64,000 nucleotides of DNA from an uncultured Clostridia bacterium. GTDB lineage: Bacteria; Bacillota; Clostridia; TANB77; CAG-508. The DNA lies in the NCBI GenBank assembly GCA_934167755.1, contig CAKPLT010000003.1, forward strand, positions 43,191-107,190. Reading direction: 5' to 3'. The position numbers were made by a program, and so were the translations under genes. Of this stretch, positions 16,913 to 26,244 are shown piece by piece (the first letter of the stretch is position 1; every line of letters begins with the position of its first letter). The notes beneath the pieces were generated by a model. It saw only the letters and a program-made list of their open reading frames with translations, had not been told where the DNA came from and searched no databases.

Positions 16913-17476
16913 TTATTCATTTTCGACTTCTCCTAATCTTTTTAACAAAATATATCTTTTAATATTTTCACCTTTTTGATACCAAGTCTTTTCTTCATAG
17001 CCTAAATCATTTAGATTCCTTAAACTATAAACATTCCCAAAAGTTACTTCTGCAATAATATTTTTAATTTCTTTTTCTGTTGCCATCTTCTCAAGATATT
17101 TTACTAATATTTTTTGTAGTCCATATCCCCTATACTCTGGCAATACAATAACACCATCTATATCAGCACAATTTCCTTCTAATTTCGGAATCATTTGTTT
17201 TAATTCTTTCATTCTGTTTGAAACTGATAAGAATATCCATGCAATCATTTTATCATCTAAAAAAGCACCATATATTTCGCCATCATTTATAGGGTCGTTA
17301 ACTATTCTTAAATATGTTTCTTTTTTGAAAGGTAAAAAATAACCTTTTTCTTCTTCTTTAAAATTATCTATTACAATATTTTGAATATTGTATATTGAAT
17401 CCACATCATCAACAGTACATTTTCTTATCTTTATTATTGGATTATTATTTTCATCAAATATATCTATATATTCCAT
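16913..17476 (-). CDS. GNAT-family N-acetyltransferase
   Basis: The 187-residue protein has the GNAT acetyl-CoA signature VIVLPEYRGYGLQKIL (Q/RxxGxG/A-like) near residue 110 and a C-terminal NxxSLxxLxxLGY element. These enzymes acetylate amines on small molecules, antibiotics or proteins; the substrate is unknown. It is a minus-strand neighbour of a cupin gene and a peptide deformylase gene. Confidence 0.85.
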   Translation of the reverse strand: MEYIDIFDENNNPIIKIRKCTVDDVDSIYNIQNIVIDNFKEEEKGYFLPFKKETYLRIVNDPINDGEIYGAFLDDKMIAWIFLSVSNRMKELKQMIPKLEGNCADIDGVIVLPEYRGYGLQKILVKYLEKMATEKEIKNIIAEVTFGNVYSLRNLNDLGYEEKTWYQKGENIKRYILLKRLGEVENE

Positions 17477-17505
17477 AAAACACCTCTTTATTTTTTAATC
17501 TAGTA

Positions 17506-17859
17506 TTATTCATCAAATAATTTACATTGCTCTTTATTCCATGCTGGAGTACATACAATGGCAAGTTTAAATGAACCTTCCCAATAATAAATATCTTTCT
17601 TATGTATAAATATAACATCTCCTTTTTTTAAATTAAAGCATTTATCATCTCTTTTATAAATTGTTCCATTACCTTCTAATATATAACATAATTCTTCACA
17701 TTCTAAATTTGAACAATATCCTTTTTCTGGATATCTTCCATTAATTTCATTTATACAGAAATCTAAATTCTTTTCATTCAAATCTATTGAATATTCTAGC
17801 ACTGAACTGGTATCTGCATATTTTAATTTTTTTGCTTGTTCTTCTTTAACCATTTTCAT
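17506..17859 (-). CDS. Small cupin-domain protein
   Basis: The 117-residue protein shows a single conserved beta-barrel: LCYILEGNGTIY, then FNLKKGDVIFIHKKDIYYWEG, matching cupin motifs 1 and 2, though the usual histidines of motif 1 are replaced (CEELCY). It may bind a small ligand without metal or use a changed metal site. It starts 4 bp after the deformylase stop, so the two are probably co-transcribed. Confidence 0.75.
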   Translation of the reverse strand: MKMVKEEQAKKLKYADTSSVLEYSIDLNEKNLDFCINEINGRYPEKGYCSNLECEELCYILEGNGTIYKRDDKCFNLKKGDVIFIHKKDIYYWEGSFKLAIVCTPAWNKEQCKLFDE

Positions 17860-17863
17860 AACT

Positions 17864-18403
17864 TTATTTCTCCCTTAAATTATATTTATTAATATTATTT
17901 ATTGTAGCGAATCCATTTTTCTCTTTTACTCGCTCTAGAAATACTATTCCATCTAAATGATCACATTCATGTTGTACTAACCTTGCAAAAAATCCATGCA
18001 GTTGTTTTATTATTTGCTTACCATTTTCATCATAATATGTTAATTCTATATTTTTATATCTTTCCACTTTACCTCTAATACTAGGTACACTCATGCATCC
18101 TTCATATTGTATATCTGTTTCTTTTGATATTTCTCTCCAAGTAGGATTTATCATTGCTGTTACAGGTATTTCTTCTACATCATTATATTTAATATTCTCT
18201 TTTTTAGCACCTACTACAATTATTTTCTTATTTATACCTATTTGTGGTGCAGCAATTCCTAATCCAGTACCAAATTCTAATGTTGACTTTAAATCTTCTA
18301 TAATGTCTAAAATCTCTTCATTTATATTTTCTATGTCTACTTTATCACTTGTTTTATTTAGAATAGGATCTCCAACTTCTCTGATTTTTAAAACTTTCCC
18401 CAT
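17864..18403 (-). CDS. def: Peptide deformylase
   Basis: The protein removes the N-formyl group from nascent proteins. All three catalytic motifs are present: GTGLGIAAPQIG (GxGxAAxQ), YEGCMSVP (EGCxS) and QHECDH (HExxH), with the metal held by the Cys and two His. About 179 residues match the usual length. I place the start at the ATG 18401-18403 (MGKVLKIREVGD), with AAAGGTGG at good spacing; a GTG nine bases upstream is inside that site. A deleted copy of this gene is at 13055-13225. Confidence 0.95.
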   Translation of the reverse strand: MGKVLKIREVGDPILNKTSDKVDIENINEEILDIIEDLKSTLEFGTGLGIAAPQIGINKKIIVVGAKKENIKYNDVEEIPVTAMINPTWREISKETDIQYEGCMSVPSIRGKVERYKNIELTYYDENGKQIIKQLHGFFARLVQHECDHLDGIVFLERVKEKNGFATINNINKYNLREK

Positions 18404-18526
18404 ATTTCCCACCTTTCTGAACTATTTAAAAAATGGAATAAGTTCAGATTTATTTACTGTATATAATGTATCATAAATTCCTTAATTTTACAATTAAATT
18501 GCCAATATTTCCAAACATATTTATCC

Positions 18527-18645
18527 TTACATTTGCTTAAATACTCCAAAATTTCCAATAGAAATAATGTCAAGAATGAACAGAGTGAATTCATATACTC
18601 TTGATATTATTTTTATTGGAGATTAAGATTGGTCTGCAAATGTAA
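18527..18645. repeat. Nested inverted repeat in a 400-bp intergenic region
   Basis: The 18404-18805 stretch has no gene. Within it the outer arms TTACATTTGC (18527-18536) and GCAAATGTAA (18636-18645) enclose inner arms of 21 bp (18555-18575 with 18599-18619; two changes, both compatible with G-U pairs). The whole can fold as one long hairpin. It may be a decayed MITE-like palindrome or an RNA structure. The remaining sequence toward 18805 shows nothing I can name. Confidence 0.55.
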
Positions 18646-18805
18646 AAAAATAAGCATCAGCACATATCTACTGACACTTACTTAAATAAAGATTCTCTAC
18701 AACTCATTTTAATAAATTTCATCTAATACTTGAAACACTTAGCTTTCCCTCATATCTGCAAACCGACAAAAGTTATAATCTCTGAAACCATATCAAAATC
18801 AAATA

Positions 18806-20173
18806 TTACGCATCTTGTTTTAGTTGTAGCACTGATACGCACTCCACATTGCTTGTCCAAGGAAACATATCAACAGGTACTATCGTCTTAATATTATATT
18901 GTTCTTCAAACATTGCCAAATCTCTAATTAAAGTAGCTGGATTACAACTAATATAAACTATTTTTACCGGTTTAATTTTTAATATATTGTTAATAGTATT
19001 CTTGTCTAAACCTTTACGAGGCGGATCAAACATAACAATATCCGCACTAATTTCTTTTTTATTAATCAAATCATCTAAAACTGTTTCAACATCACCAGCA
19101 TAAAATTCAGTATTATTAATATTATTTATTTGTGCATTTTCATTTGCAGCATCTACCGCTTCTTTTATAATTTCAATTCCATAAACTTTTTTCGCAAATT
19201 TTGCCATAAATAATGAAATAGTTCCAATCCCACAATATAAATCAAATACAGTATCTTCCTTAGAGATTTGAGCCATTTCAACGCCTATATTATATAATTT
19301 TTCTGCTTGAATTGGATTAACTTGGTAAAATGATAATGGTGATATTTTAAAACTGTATTCTCCCAATTTATCTTCAATGTAGCCATTCCCATAAATATTA
19401 ATATTTTTTTGTCCTAATATTACATTTGTATTTTTCATATTTATATTTTTTACTATTGTTTTTATTTGCGGAAATTTTTCTATTAATTTATCTATAAGCT
19501 GTTTTTCATTTGGTATATTCTTTCCATTTATAACTAATATACACATTATTTGCCCTGTTCGTATTCCAACTTTAGTTACTATATGTCTAAATAGTCCTTT
19601 TCCTGTCTTTTCATTATATATACTTATCTTATTTTCTTTTATAAATTTTAATATATATTTTGCAATTTCTTCTGATTGCGGATTTTGTATTAAACATTTT
19701 TTTATAGGAACTACTTCATGCGTTCTATTGGCAAACACACCAATTATAGGTTCTCCTTCTTTATCTATTCCCAATGGATATTGAGCCTTATTTCTATAGT
19801 AAAATGGATTTTTCATTCCCACAGTTTCTCTAACTCGAATTTTATTTTTTAAAGTTTTATTAACCAAACTTTGAACTGCATTTTGCTTTATTTTTAAGGT
19901 CTGTTCATACTTAATATGTCTTAAATTACATCCACCACATCTCTTATATGTTAGGCAATCTGAGTCTTGCCTAAATTCTGATTTATCAATAATTTCTATT
20001 ATTTTTCCAAATGCATGTGATGATAATACTTTTACAATTAAAATTTTTACTTTTTCTCCTTTAATTGCTCCTGGAATAAATATCGTTAAATTGTCTATTT
20101 TTGCAATTCCTTCTCCTTCATATCCATTGTCTATTATTTCTACTATGTATTCTTGGTTTTTTTGAATATTCAT
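18806..20173 (-). CDS. rlmD: 23S rRNA (uracil-C5)-methyltransferase, RlmD/RumA type
   Basis: The 455-residue protein has an N-terminal TRAM domain (about residues 5-60), an iron-sulfur cysteine set (CGGCNLRH near residue 85), the SAM site VFDLYCGIGTISLFM and the catalytic region DPPRKGL followed by SCNPATLIRDL, whose Cys attacks the uracil. It methylates a uridine in 23S rRNA; family paralogues (RlmCD, TrmA) differ in target, so the exact position is not certain. It is a single gene on the minus strand. Confidence 0.92.
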   Translation of the reverse strand: MNIQKNQEYIVEIIDNGYEGEGIAKIDNLTIFIPGAIKGEKVKILIVKVLSSHAFGKIIEIIDKSEFRQDSDCLTYKRCGGCNLRHIKYEQTLKIKQNAVQSLVNKTLKNKIRVRETVGMKNPFYYRNKAQYPLGIDKEGEPIIGVFANRTHEVVPIKKCLIQNPQSEEIAKYILKFIKENKISIYNEKTGKGLFRHIVTKVGIRTGQIMCILVINGKNIPNEKQLIDKLIEKFPQIKTIVKNINMKNTNVILGQKNINIYGNGYIEDKLGEYSFKISPLSFYQVNPIQAEKLYNIGVEMAQISKEDTVFDLYCGIGTISLFMAKFAKKVYGIEIIKEAVDAANENAQINNINNTEFYAGDVETVLDDLINKKEISADIVMFDPPRKGLDKNTINNILKIKPVKIVYISCNPATLIRDLAMFEEQYNIKTIVPVDMFPWTSNVECVSVLQLKQDA

Positions 20174-20299
20174 TATTTTCTCCCTCTTAAATCTTTAAAG
20201 CTTTTGCCCTAAAAATCCTATGTGAATGATATCATAATTTTACATAAAAATCAACCATACTATCTTCTTTAAATTTTTCATAATTTTTTCAAAAAATCA

Positions 20300-20328
20300 T
20301 TGACATCATTTTCTTTATATGATATTAT
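20300..20328 (+). promoter_or_regulatory. Promoter of tRNA-Leu
   Basis: TTGACA (20300-20305) and TATTAT (20323-20328) are separated by 17 bp, 20 bp before the tRNA. Confidence 0.8.
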
Positions 20329-20348
20329 ATTTAATGTCAGTTAATTAT

Positions 20349-20432
20349 GCGGATGTGGCGGAACTGGCAGACGCGCTGGTCTTAGGAACCAGTGCCAACG
20401 GCGTGGAGGTTCAAGTCCTCTCATCCGCACCA
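20349..20432 (+). tRNA. tRNA-Leu (anticodon UAG), CCA encoded
   Basis: The acceptor arm GCGGATG pairs with CATCCGC before an encoded ACCA. The anticodon stem-loop CTGGT-CTTAGGA-ACCAG gives anticodon TAG, reading CUA leucine codons. The long variable arm between the anticodon arm and T arm (GGTTCAAGTCC) is typical of a class II leucine tRNA. It is the only tRNA I find in the window. Confidence 0.97.
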
Positions 20433-20440
20433 AGTAAAGT

Positions 20441-20482
20441 AATATCAAGGTTTTGAAATATTAACCTTGATATTATTTTTTA
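20441..20482 (+). terminator. Terminator of tRNA-Leu
   Basis: The stem AATATCAAGGTT (20441-20452) pairs with AACCTTGATATT (20463-20474), followed by ATTTTTTAT. Confidence 0.9.
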
Positions 20483-20517
20483 TATGTTTGACTATATAAA
20501 TTCAGTCAAAAAACTAT

Positions 20518-20901
20518 TTAGAATATATTTTCCAAATTAAATGCATACTTCTTTTGAATATGTTCAAGTACAAACTTACCTTCATCAAGTTCTGCAACGG
20601 CAGAAGAATAATCTTCAGTTTCAGCATAGCTTTTTAAACAAACAATTGCAGTATCAACTTTTTCTAATTCATCATGTTCAATATAATATGCAAGTTTATT
20701 ATGTTTTTGTCCCCACATTTCATCTAGTATTTTTACTTTCTCACCTATTTTATTTTTGTCTTCTTTTAAAATTTCACCTTTTAAATCTGCAAAAATTTGA
20801 GTTATTTCAGATGTAGTCTTTTGGGTATATTTCTGAGTAAATATATCTAATGAAACAATCATAACAATAATTATTATACATATAACTACTTCTTTATACA
20901 T
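20518..20901 (-). CDS. DUF4363 family membrane-anchored protein
   Basis: The 127-residue protein has one N-terminal membrane segment (about residues 4-20) and a helical extracellular-type region with KIGEKVKILDEMWGQKHNKLAYYIEHDELEKVD, the DUF4363 pattern. Its function is unknown. It overlaps the upstream DUF421 gene by 8 bp; DUF421 and DUF4363 genes are typical neighbours in sporeformers, so the products may act together. Confidence 0.8.
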   Translation of the reverse strand: MYKEVVICIIIIVMIVSLDIFTQKYTQKTTSEITQIFADLKGEILKEDKNKIGEKVKILDEMWGQKHNKLAYYIEHDELEKVDTAIVCLKSYAETEDYSSAVAELDEGKFVLEHIQKKYAFNLENIF

Positions 20902-21583
20902 TTTTACCTTTCCCCTTTTCTATAGGCTGACAATAAAACTGATTATTTCCATCAATAGTAACTATTAACGCCTCTTCTGGTTTTATTCCAAATTTTCCAG
21001 TCTGTCTTTGTAACCATATATAATTCTTTCCTAATTTTTCTAAATTTTTATACATTATTTTTCCATCTACAACTAAATCATATGGAATCCCCTCATATTG
21101 AGATTCAATATTAAAATCCTCAGGTGTGGCTGGTCTTTTATTGGGTTTTGGAATAACAGTTACTTGACCACTTGTCTCTAAAACTGCATACTCCACATCT
21201 CCTATATTAAAAATATTATTATCTCTTAATCTCTCTTCTAGCTCATTTATCGTAAATCTCTCTTTTTTTAATACTTTTTGATCTATTTTTCCTCTAAATA
21301 TTAATATAGAAGGTTTTCCACATATAATCTCTCTTGCTTTTGTACTTTTCATATTTAGTATAGATATTACTAAATGCATTACCAGTAGCCCCAAAATTGG
21401 TATTATTCCATTAGATATTGGTATTCCCGTTTCTGCCATTGGAAGTGTTGCTAAATCTGCTATCATTATTGAAATTGCTAATTCAAATGGTTGAAGTTGC
21501 CCAATTTCTCTTTTTCCCATAAGTCTCATTACAACTAATACAATTATGTACAGCACAATTGCTCTAAAAAATGTTATTAGCAT
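20894..21583 (-). CDS. DUF421 (YetF/YcaP-type) membrane protein
   Basis: Three N-terminal membrane helices (about residues 1-75) carry the DUF421 signature VMRLMGKREIGQLQPFELAI, followed by a cytosolic domain with GKPSILIFRGKID and QVTVIPKP. Function is not settled; some relatives are germination or spore-membrane proteins. The ATG at 21581-21583 follows GGGGGAG; an upstream TTG is less likely. It forms a two-gene operon with the DUF4363 gene. Confidence 0.85.
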   Translation of the reverse strand: MLITFFRAIVLYIIVLVVMRLMGKREIGQLQPFELAISIMIADLATLPMAETGIPISNGIIPILGLLVMHLVISILNMKSTKAREIICGKPSILIFRGKIDQKVLKKERFTINELEERLRDNNIFNIGDVEYAVLETSGQVTVIPKPNKRPATPEDFNIESQYEGIPYDLVVDGKIMYKNLEKLGKNYIWLQRQTGKFGIKPEEALIVTIDGNNQFYCQPIEKGKGKNV

Positions 21584-21807
21584 ATTTCTCCCCCTCAAGT
21601 TTTATATTTGTATACATTTTTTATTTTTTCACATTTTTTCGTTATTTATACGATTTTTGTATAATTAATTTTTTGTTGTAAATAATATTGATATAACCTT
21701 GAAAAACATTAAAATTCTTCGGTGATATAATTTTCACAGATTTTCACAGAAAAAGAAGAAAAGAAAGAAAAAATTAAATTGTAAAAATAAATAAGGAGGT
21801 TTTTGAT

Positions 21808-22182
21808 ATGTCAAATTCTCAAAGTAATAGTACTACAACAGGAAATTCTACAGTTTGGCAAATTGTTGGTAGATTAGTCACAGCAGCTATAGTTCTTGCA
21901 ATTACAGCATTTTTTACACCTAACTTTACAATAAATAATATATGGTCTCTAGCACTTGCCGCAATTGTATTAACTATAATGGATTACTTAATTATAAAAT
22001 TTACAGGTCTACATGCAAGTCCATTTGGTAAAGGATTTGTTGGTTTTGCTTTAGCTGCCATTATTTTATATTTCACACAATATTTTGTAGCTGGTTATTC
22101 AATTTCATGGATGGCTGCTATAATTGGTGCTTTAATTTATGGTGTAGTTGATTATTTCATACCCGGAAATCAACAAATGTAA
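21808..22182 (+). CDS. Four-helix membrane protein (DUF2512/phage-holin-IV-like)
   Basis: The 124-residue protein has a polar, serine/threonine-rich N terminus of 16 residues and four hydrophobic segments: about 17-38, 46-66, 75-95 and 100-118, ending VVDYFIPG. This is the layout of small 4-TM proteins annotated DUF2512 or phage holin superfamily IV. Function unknown. AAGGAGG lies upstream of the ATG. It is the sole plus-strand gene between two minus-strand groups. Confidence 0.7.
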   Translation: MSNSQSNSTTTGNSTVWQIVGRLVTAAIVLAITAFFTPNFTINNIWSLALAAIVLTIMDYLIIKFTGLHASPFGKGFVGFALAAIILYFTQYFVAGYSISWMAAIIGALIYGVVDYFIPGNQQM

Positions 22183-22200
22183 TTCAAAAAAGAAATAGGT

Positions 22201-22284
22201 AATTTGGGACCGGGTACGTAATTTCCCTTAAATAGGAAATTATGTACCCGGTCCCAAATTGTCCAATTGTCCAATTGTCCAATT
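22201..22284. repeat. 26-bp-arm palindrome plus GTCCAATT tandem repeat
   Basis: Arms 22201-22226 and 22235-22260 pair over 26 bp (one G-T position) with an 8-base loop. Immediately after, the octamer GTCCAATT occurs three times (22261, 22269, 22277, the last slightly degenerate). It lies between convergent genes, so it may be a bidirectional terminator, but its length is far beyond need. Confidence 0.75.
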
Positions 22285-22287
22285 GCC

Positions 22288-22953
22288 CTATCTTTTATCT
22301 GCAATCTCATTTTTATTCTTATATATACTATTAGCAGGTACCACACCTCTAACAGAAGATAAAGGATAAATATTAGTATTTTTTCCAATAACACTTCCTG
22401 GATTTAAAACACTTCCACATCCAACTTCTACATTATCTCCAATCATTGCTCCAAACTTTTTTAAACCTGTTTCAATTTTTTCATTATCTACTTTTACAAT
22501 AACCAATTTTTTATCAGATTTAACATTTGAAGTTATAGAGCCAGCTCCCATATGGGCTTTATATCCAAGTATAGAATCTCCTACATAGTTGTAATGTGGT
22601 ACTTGAACATTATTAAATAAAATAACATTTTTTAATTCTGTTGAATTTCCTACAACAGTATTATTTCCCACAATAGCATTACCTCTTATAAATGCACAAT
22701 GTCGTATTTCTGCATTTTCTCCTATAATTGCAGGGCCTTTAATAAATGCTGTTGGATAAATATTTGCTGATTTTGCAATCCAAATGTTTTTTCCTTTTTC
22801 TTCATAGATTTCTTTATCTAACTCATTTCCTAATTTAATTATAAATTCACTAATTTTAGGTAATGCTTCCCAAGGATATATTAAATTTTCTAATAATGGC
22901 TTTGCAATTGTTTCTTCTAAATTATATAAATTTTTTATTTTACATTTTTCCAT
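22288..22953 (-). CDS. Left-handed beta-helix acyl/uridylyl-transferase-like protein
   Basis: The protein has about 221 residues from the ATG at 22951-22953. It contains many hexapeptide repeats ([LIV]-G-x4) such as AIIGENAEI, AIVGNNTVVGNS, GAMIGDNVEVGCGS and SVIGKNTNIYP, which form a left-handed beta helix like the C-terminal domain of GlmU. There is no nucleotidyltransferase domain. It may be an acetyltransferase or a sugar-nucleotide partner. It sits right after the UDP-sugar pyrophosphorylase gene (separated by a hairpin), consistent with a linked role. Confidence 0.75.
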   Translation of the reverse strand: MEKCKIKNLYNLEETIAKPLLENLIYPWEALPKISEFIIKLGNELDKEIYEEKGKNIWIAKSANIYPTAFIKGPAIIGENAEIRHCAFIRGNAIVGNNTVVGNSTELKNVILFNNVQVPHYNYVGDSILGYKAHMGAGSITSNVKSDKKLVIVKVDNEKIETGLKKFGAMIGDNVEVGCGSVLNPGSVIGKNTNIYPLSSVRGVVPANSIYKNKNEIADKR

Positions 22954-23012
22954 TTTTTCACAATTCCTTTCCAATCAAAAAATGTTTTTATTCATAATTA
23001 TTCTTATTATCA

Positions 23013-23039
23013 AAGGTGAGCAAATTTTAAGCTCACCTT
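23013..23039. terminator. 9-bp hairpin between UDP-sugar pyrophosphorylase and beta-helix gene
   Basis: AAGGTGAGC (23013-23021) pairs with GCTCACCTT (23031-23039). It lies 15 bp after the pyrophosphorylase stop on the minus strand. Confidence 0.6.
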
Positions 23040-23053
23040 ATACCTTATTAATT

Positions 23054-24295
23054 TTATTTATTCCAAAATTTTTCATATAACTCTTTTGCTGTTCTAGGAC
23101 TATCTACTCCTTCTTTATTTTTTACTGGTGCAAAATCGTCTTCTCTTTTTCCTCTAAGTATTGCTATATCATCAAAAAATTCAAATGCATCAAAAATAAA
23201 TGATTCAAACTTATAAGAATTTGGTTCAGTTGGAATTACTTCATTTCCATTTTCATCTATATATGAATTCTTTTTGTGAGCACTATGATACATTAAAATT
23301 TCTTTGCTGATTTTTTCAATAGCTTCTATTGTATATAAATTACACATTATATGAGACTCTCCATATTTTAGTTCTCCATTTTCATCACATTCCTCAGCCA
23401 TATTTTCTGGAAGTTCTGTATATTCTATAACTTTTGGGTGTCCATTCATTTTACAAAAAGCTCCAACTTTTTCATGTGGATTTGCTTTTACAACTGATTT
23501 TGATGCAATCTGTACATTTTTATCTTTTGCCATTCCTAATAAAGTAACATCTACCATTTTTAGTAATGCATTATCTACGCTTCCTATAAATACCCACTTT
23601 ATTCCTTTTTTCTTCATATCTGATAAACATCCACTTGCACGTAAAGATGAATATGTTCCACCATTTCCATCTGATGCTTCTTTTATTTTAAAATCTTTTC
23701 CTATAAGTAATTTTCCTTGCTCATCAACTAATGGTAATTCACTTTGAGTGAATATTGTAACAAAATTTTTATCATATCCAAAATAATTATTTTTTTCTAA
23801 AAAATCAACTGTTTCTTTATTGTTTTCTTTGCTTGTCATTATGTACCATAAAATTGTAGTTCCATATTTTTGATTTGCTTCTTTTAAATTATCTATTAAG
23901 ATTTCAAATAAATATTTACCTTTTCCATAAACATCTAATTTAAATGTTCCTTTTGGTCCTTGATGTCCAAGTCTTGTTCCTTGCCCTCCAGCCATTGTCA
24001 CAACCGCATATTCACCATTTCTTACTATTTCTTCTCCAATTTTATCAAACTTTTTTCTTTGTGTTTCTGTAAGTTTTGCTTTGTCTAGATATTCTAGTGG
24101 CTCAATTTTGCTTTCTTTAAATTTAACTTCTTTTTTTGTATTATTATATAATTCCATTATCTGATGGAAATCAATTGCTTGTATTTGTTTTATTAATTCA
24201 TTTTGTTTTTTCTCATCTAGTTTTTCTAAAATCTTAATTATATGTTCTTGATTATATTCTTTTAAAGTGTCTATTGCTTCTTGTTTTTTATCCAT
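23054..24295 (-). CDS. UDP-sugar pyrophosphorylase, eukaryotic UAP/UGP type
   Basis: The 413-residue enzyme has the nucleotide-binding loop AGGQGTRLGHQGPKG, the GNGGTYSSL motif near residue 215 and FESFIFDAF plus REDDFAPVKNKEGVDSP, which define the UDPGP family with UDP-N-acetylhexosamine pyrophosphorylase-like spacing. It should make UDP-GlcNAc or UDP-glucose from UTP and the sugar 1-phosphate, feeding cell-wall or capsule synthesis. The sugar specificity is uncertain. It is followed by the hexapeptide-repeat gene. Confidence 0.85.
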   Translation of the reverse strand: MDKKQEAIDTLKEYNQEHIIKILEKLDEKKQNELIKQIQAIDFHQIMELYNNTKKEVKFKESKIEPLEYLDKAKLTETQRKKFDKIGEEIVRNGEYAVVTMAGGQGTRLGHQGPKGTFKLDVYGKGKYLFEILIDNLKEANQKYGTTILWYIMTSKENNKETVDFLEKNNYFGYDKNFVTIFTQSELPLVDEQGKLLIGKDFKIKEASDGNGGTYSSLRASGCLSDMKKKGIKWVFIGSVDNALLKMVDVTLLGMAKDKNVQIASKSVVKANPHEKVGAFCKMNGHPKVIEYTELPENMAEECDENGELKYGESHIMCNLYTIEAIEKISKEILMYHSAHKKNSYIDENGNEVIPTEPNSYKFESFIFDAFEFFDDIAILRGKREDDFAPVKNKEGVDSPRTAKELYEKFWNK

Positions 24296-24416
24296 TTTTA
24301 TTCAGTCCTTTCCTGTTATAAGCATAATACTTATAGCAGTTTTATATATTATATGTAATTCAACAATCCTATTCTATCATATTCAAATATTTTTAGCAAG
24401 TTTTTTTATTTGCATG

Positions 24417-24446
24417 TCATATTATTAGGTTTTATTCCATATATAT
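24417..24446 (+). promoter_or_regulatory. Sigma-E-like promoter of spoIVA
   Basis: TCATATT (24417-24423) and CATATATAT (24438-24446) are 14 bp apart, matching the mother-cell sigma-E consensus (ATATT, then CATACA-T). Its position before spoIVA agrees with known sigma-E control of that gene. Confidence 0.65.
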
Positions 24447-24480
24447 TAATAAAAGTTTGTCTATCAAGGAGGTATTATAG

Positions 24481-25959
24481 ATGGAAAATATAGGCTTATA
24501 TCAAGATATAGCCAAACGAACTGATGGTGATATTTATATTGGAGTTGTCGGACCTGTAAGAACAGGAAAATCTACATTTATTAAGAAATTTATGGATTTA
24601 CTTGTTATTCCAAATATAGATAATGAATACAAAAAAGAAAGAGCAAAAGATGAACTACCACAAAGTGCTGGTGGTCGTACAATAATGACAACAGAGCCAA
24701 AGTTCGTTCCAAATGAGGCTGTAGAAATTACAATAGATAAAAATTTAAAATTAAAAACCCGCTTAGTTGATTGTGTTGGCTATTTAGTTGATAATGCAAT
24801 CGGATATTTAGAAGATGACATGCCAAGAATGGTAAAAACCCCATGGTCTGATGAAGAAATCCCCTTTGAAACTGCTGCAGAAATCGGCACAAAAAAAGTT
24901 ATTGAAGAACATTCTACTATTGGAATTTTAATTACAACTGATGGTAGTGTTACAGATATTCCTCGTGATGATTACATAAAAGCTGAAGAACGAGTTGTTA
25001 GCGAACTTCGTGCAATTAATAAACCATTTATCATCTTATTAAATTCTGCTAATCCATCTTCTCCTGAAACAAGAGAATTGGCTATGCAAATGTCTGATAA
25101 ATATAATACAAAAGTTATGCCTATCAATTGCGAAGAATTGACAGAAAATGATATAAATTCAATGTTTGCTAATTTACTTTATGAATTTCCTGTTGATGAA
25201 ATTAGAATTAGTTTTCCTAAGTGGATTGATGGTTTAGATTTTTCTCATCCTTTGAAAGCAAAATTGTTTGAACAATTACAAAATGCTTTTACAGATGTCT
25301 CTGCTCTAAAAGATGTTTCAAACTGTGTTAATAAAATTGAAACAACTGATATTATTTCTAAAACTTTTGTAAATAATATTATGCTTGGAACAGGTAAAGT
25401 TTGTATTTCTATTCAACTTCGTGATGAATTATTTTACCAAGTTCTTTCTCAAATGACTGATGTGGAAATTACAAATGAAGGAGAGTTATTCTCTATTATG
25501 AGTGATTTGGCTTGTACAAAAAAGAAATATGATAAAATCTCTTATGCTCTTGAAGAAGTGAAAACTAAAGGTTATGGTATTGTTACACCTTCAATTGATG
25601 AACTTGTTTTAGAAGAACCTGAAATGGTTAAACAAGGTTCTCGCTTTGGAGTTAAACTTCGTGCAACTGCTCCTTCTATTCATATGATTCGTGCTAATAT
25701 ACAGACTGAAGTTTCTCCTATTGTTGGCTCTGAAAAGCAATCAGAGGAATTAGTAAATTATCTTCTTTCTGGTTTTGAAAATGATCCTACAAGTATTTGG
25801 AGTTCTAACATTTTTGGAAAAAGTTTGAACGAACTAGTTAATGAGGGTCTACAAACTAAACTTGCCAAAATGCCTGTTGAAGCTCAAATGAAGCTTCAAG
25901 AAACTCTTGAACGAATTGTTAATGAAGGGTCTGGTGGATTAATTTGTATTATATTATAA
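24481..25959 (+). CDS. spoIVA: Stage IV sporulation protein A
   Basis: The 492-residue ATPase polymerises on the forespore outer membrane as the basement layer of the spore coat. It starts MENIGLYQDIAKRTDGDIYIG, the SpoIVA N terminus, has the Walker A GPVRTGKST, a TTEPKFVPNEAVEI segment and the conserved C-terminal end. Length matches the family. AAGGAGG precedes the ATG and a sigma-E-like promoter lies upstream. It is the clearest sign that the organism sporulates. Confidence 0.97.
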   Translation: MENIGLYQDIAKRTDGDIYIGVVGPVRTGKSTFIKKFMDLLVIPNIDNEYKKERAKDELPQSAGGRTIMTTEPKFVPNEAVEITIDKNLKLKTRLVDCVGYLVDNAIGYLEDDMPRMVKTPWSDEEIPFETAAEIGTKKVIEEHSTIGILITTDGSVTDIPRDDYIKAEERVVSELRAINKPFIILLNSANPSSPETRELAMQMSDKYNTKVMPINCEELTENDINSMFANLLYEFPVDEIRISFPKWIDGLDFSHPLKAKLFEQLQNAFTDVSALKDVSNCVNKIETTDIISKTFVNNIMLGTGKVCISIQLRDELFYQVLSQMTDVEITNEGELFSIMSDLACTKKKYDKISYALEEVKTKGYGIVTPSIDELVLEEPEMVKQGSRFGVKLRATAPSIHMIRANIQTEVSPIVGSEKQSEELVNYLLSGFENDPTSIWSSNIFGKSLNELVNEGLQTKLAKMPVEAQMKLQETLERIVNEGSGGLICIIL

Positions 25960-25985
25960 TAAGGAAGGAATTCTCCTTCCTTATT
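25958..25985 (+). terminator. spoIVA terminator hairpin
   Basis: AAGGAAGGA (25961-25969) pairs with TCCTTCCTT (25974-25982), extended by AAT/ATT on both sides; the stem overlaps the stop codon. Confidence 0.75.
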
Positions 25986-26000
25986 ATAATTTATTTTCTG

Positions 26001-26114
26001 TTATTTAAAAAATCTTTTTGATTCTAAAGCTATATTCCTAGTCTTTAACATTTCTTTAATATTTTCTATTGCATTGTTAATATCATCTGTAAAAATGATT
26101 CTAGTAATTGTCAA
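26001..26114 (-). pseudogene. Gene remnant between spoIVA and the SPASM locus
   Basis: A 37-codon frame with no ATG or ribosome site encodes TDDINNAIENIKEMLK and ends RFFK, which looks like the C-terminal helix of a lost gene. In the same gap a short hairpin AAAACTT-GAT-AAGTTTT (26154-26170) with a T-run on the minus strand probably terminates the downstream-facing radical SAM gene. The rest of 25986-26244 shows no gene. Confidence 0.35.
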
Positions 26115-26244
26115 AAATTAGTTTATTATATTGTGAAAAAAAAACCGAGACAAAAAACTTGATAAGTTTTCCGCCTCAACTATTGGCATAAAGTCTAAAA
26201 AACAAGAATAAAACTTTTACTGATAGTAAATAATTCGTTCTTTT

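Noticed and set aside
22261..22284. Three GTCCAATT units considered as a CRISPR start
   Set aside because: The units are contiguous without spacers and too short; no Cas genes are present.
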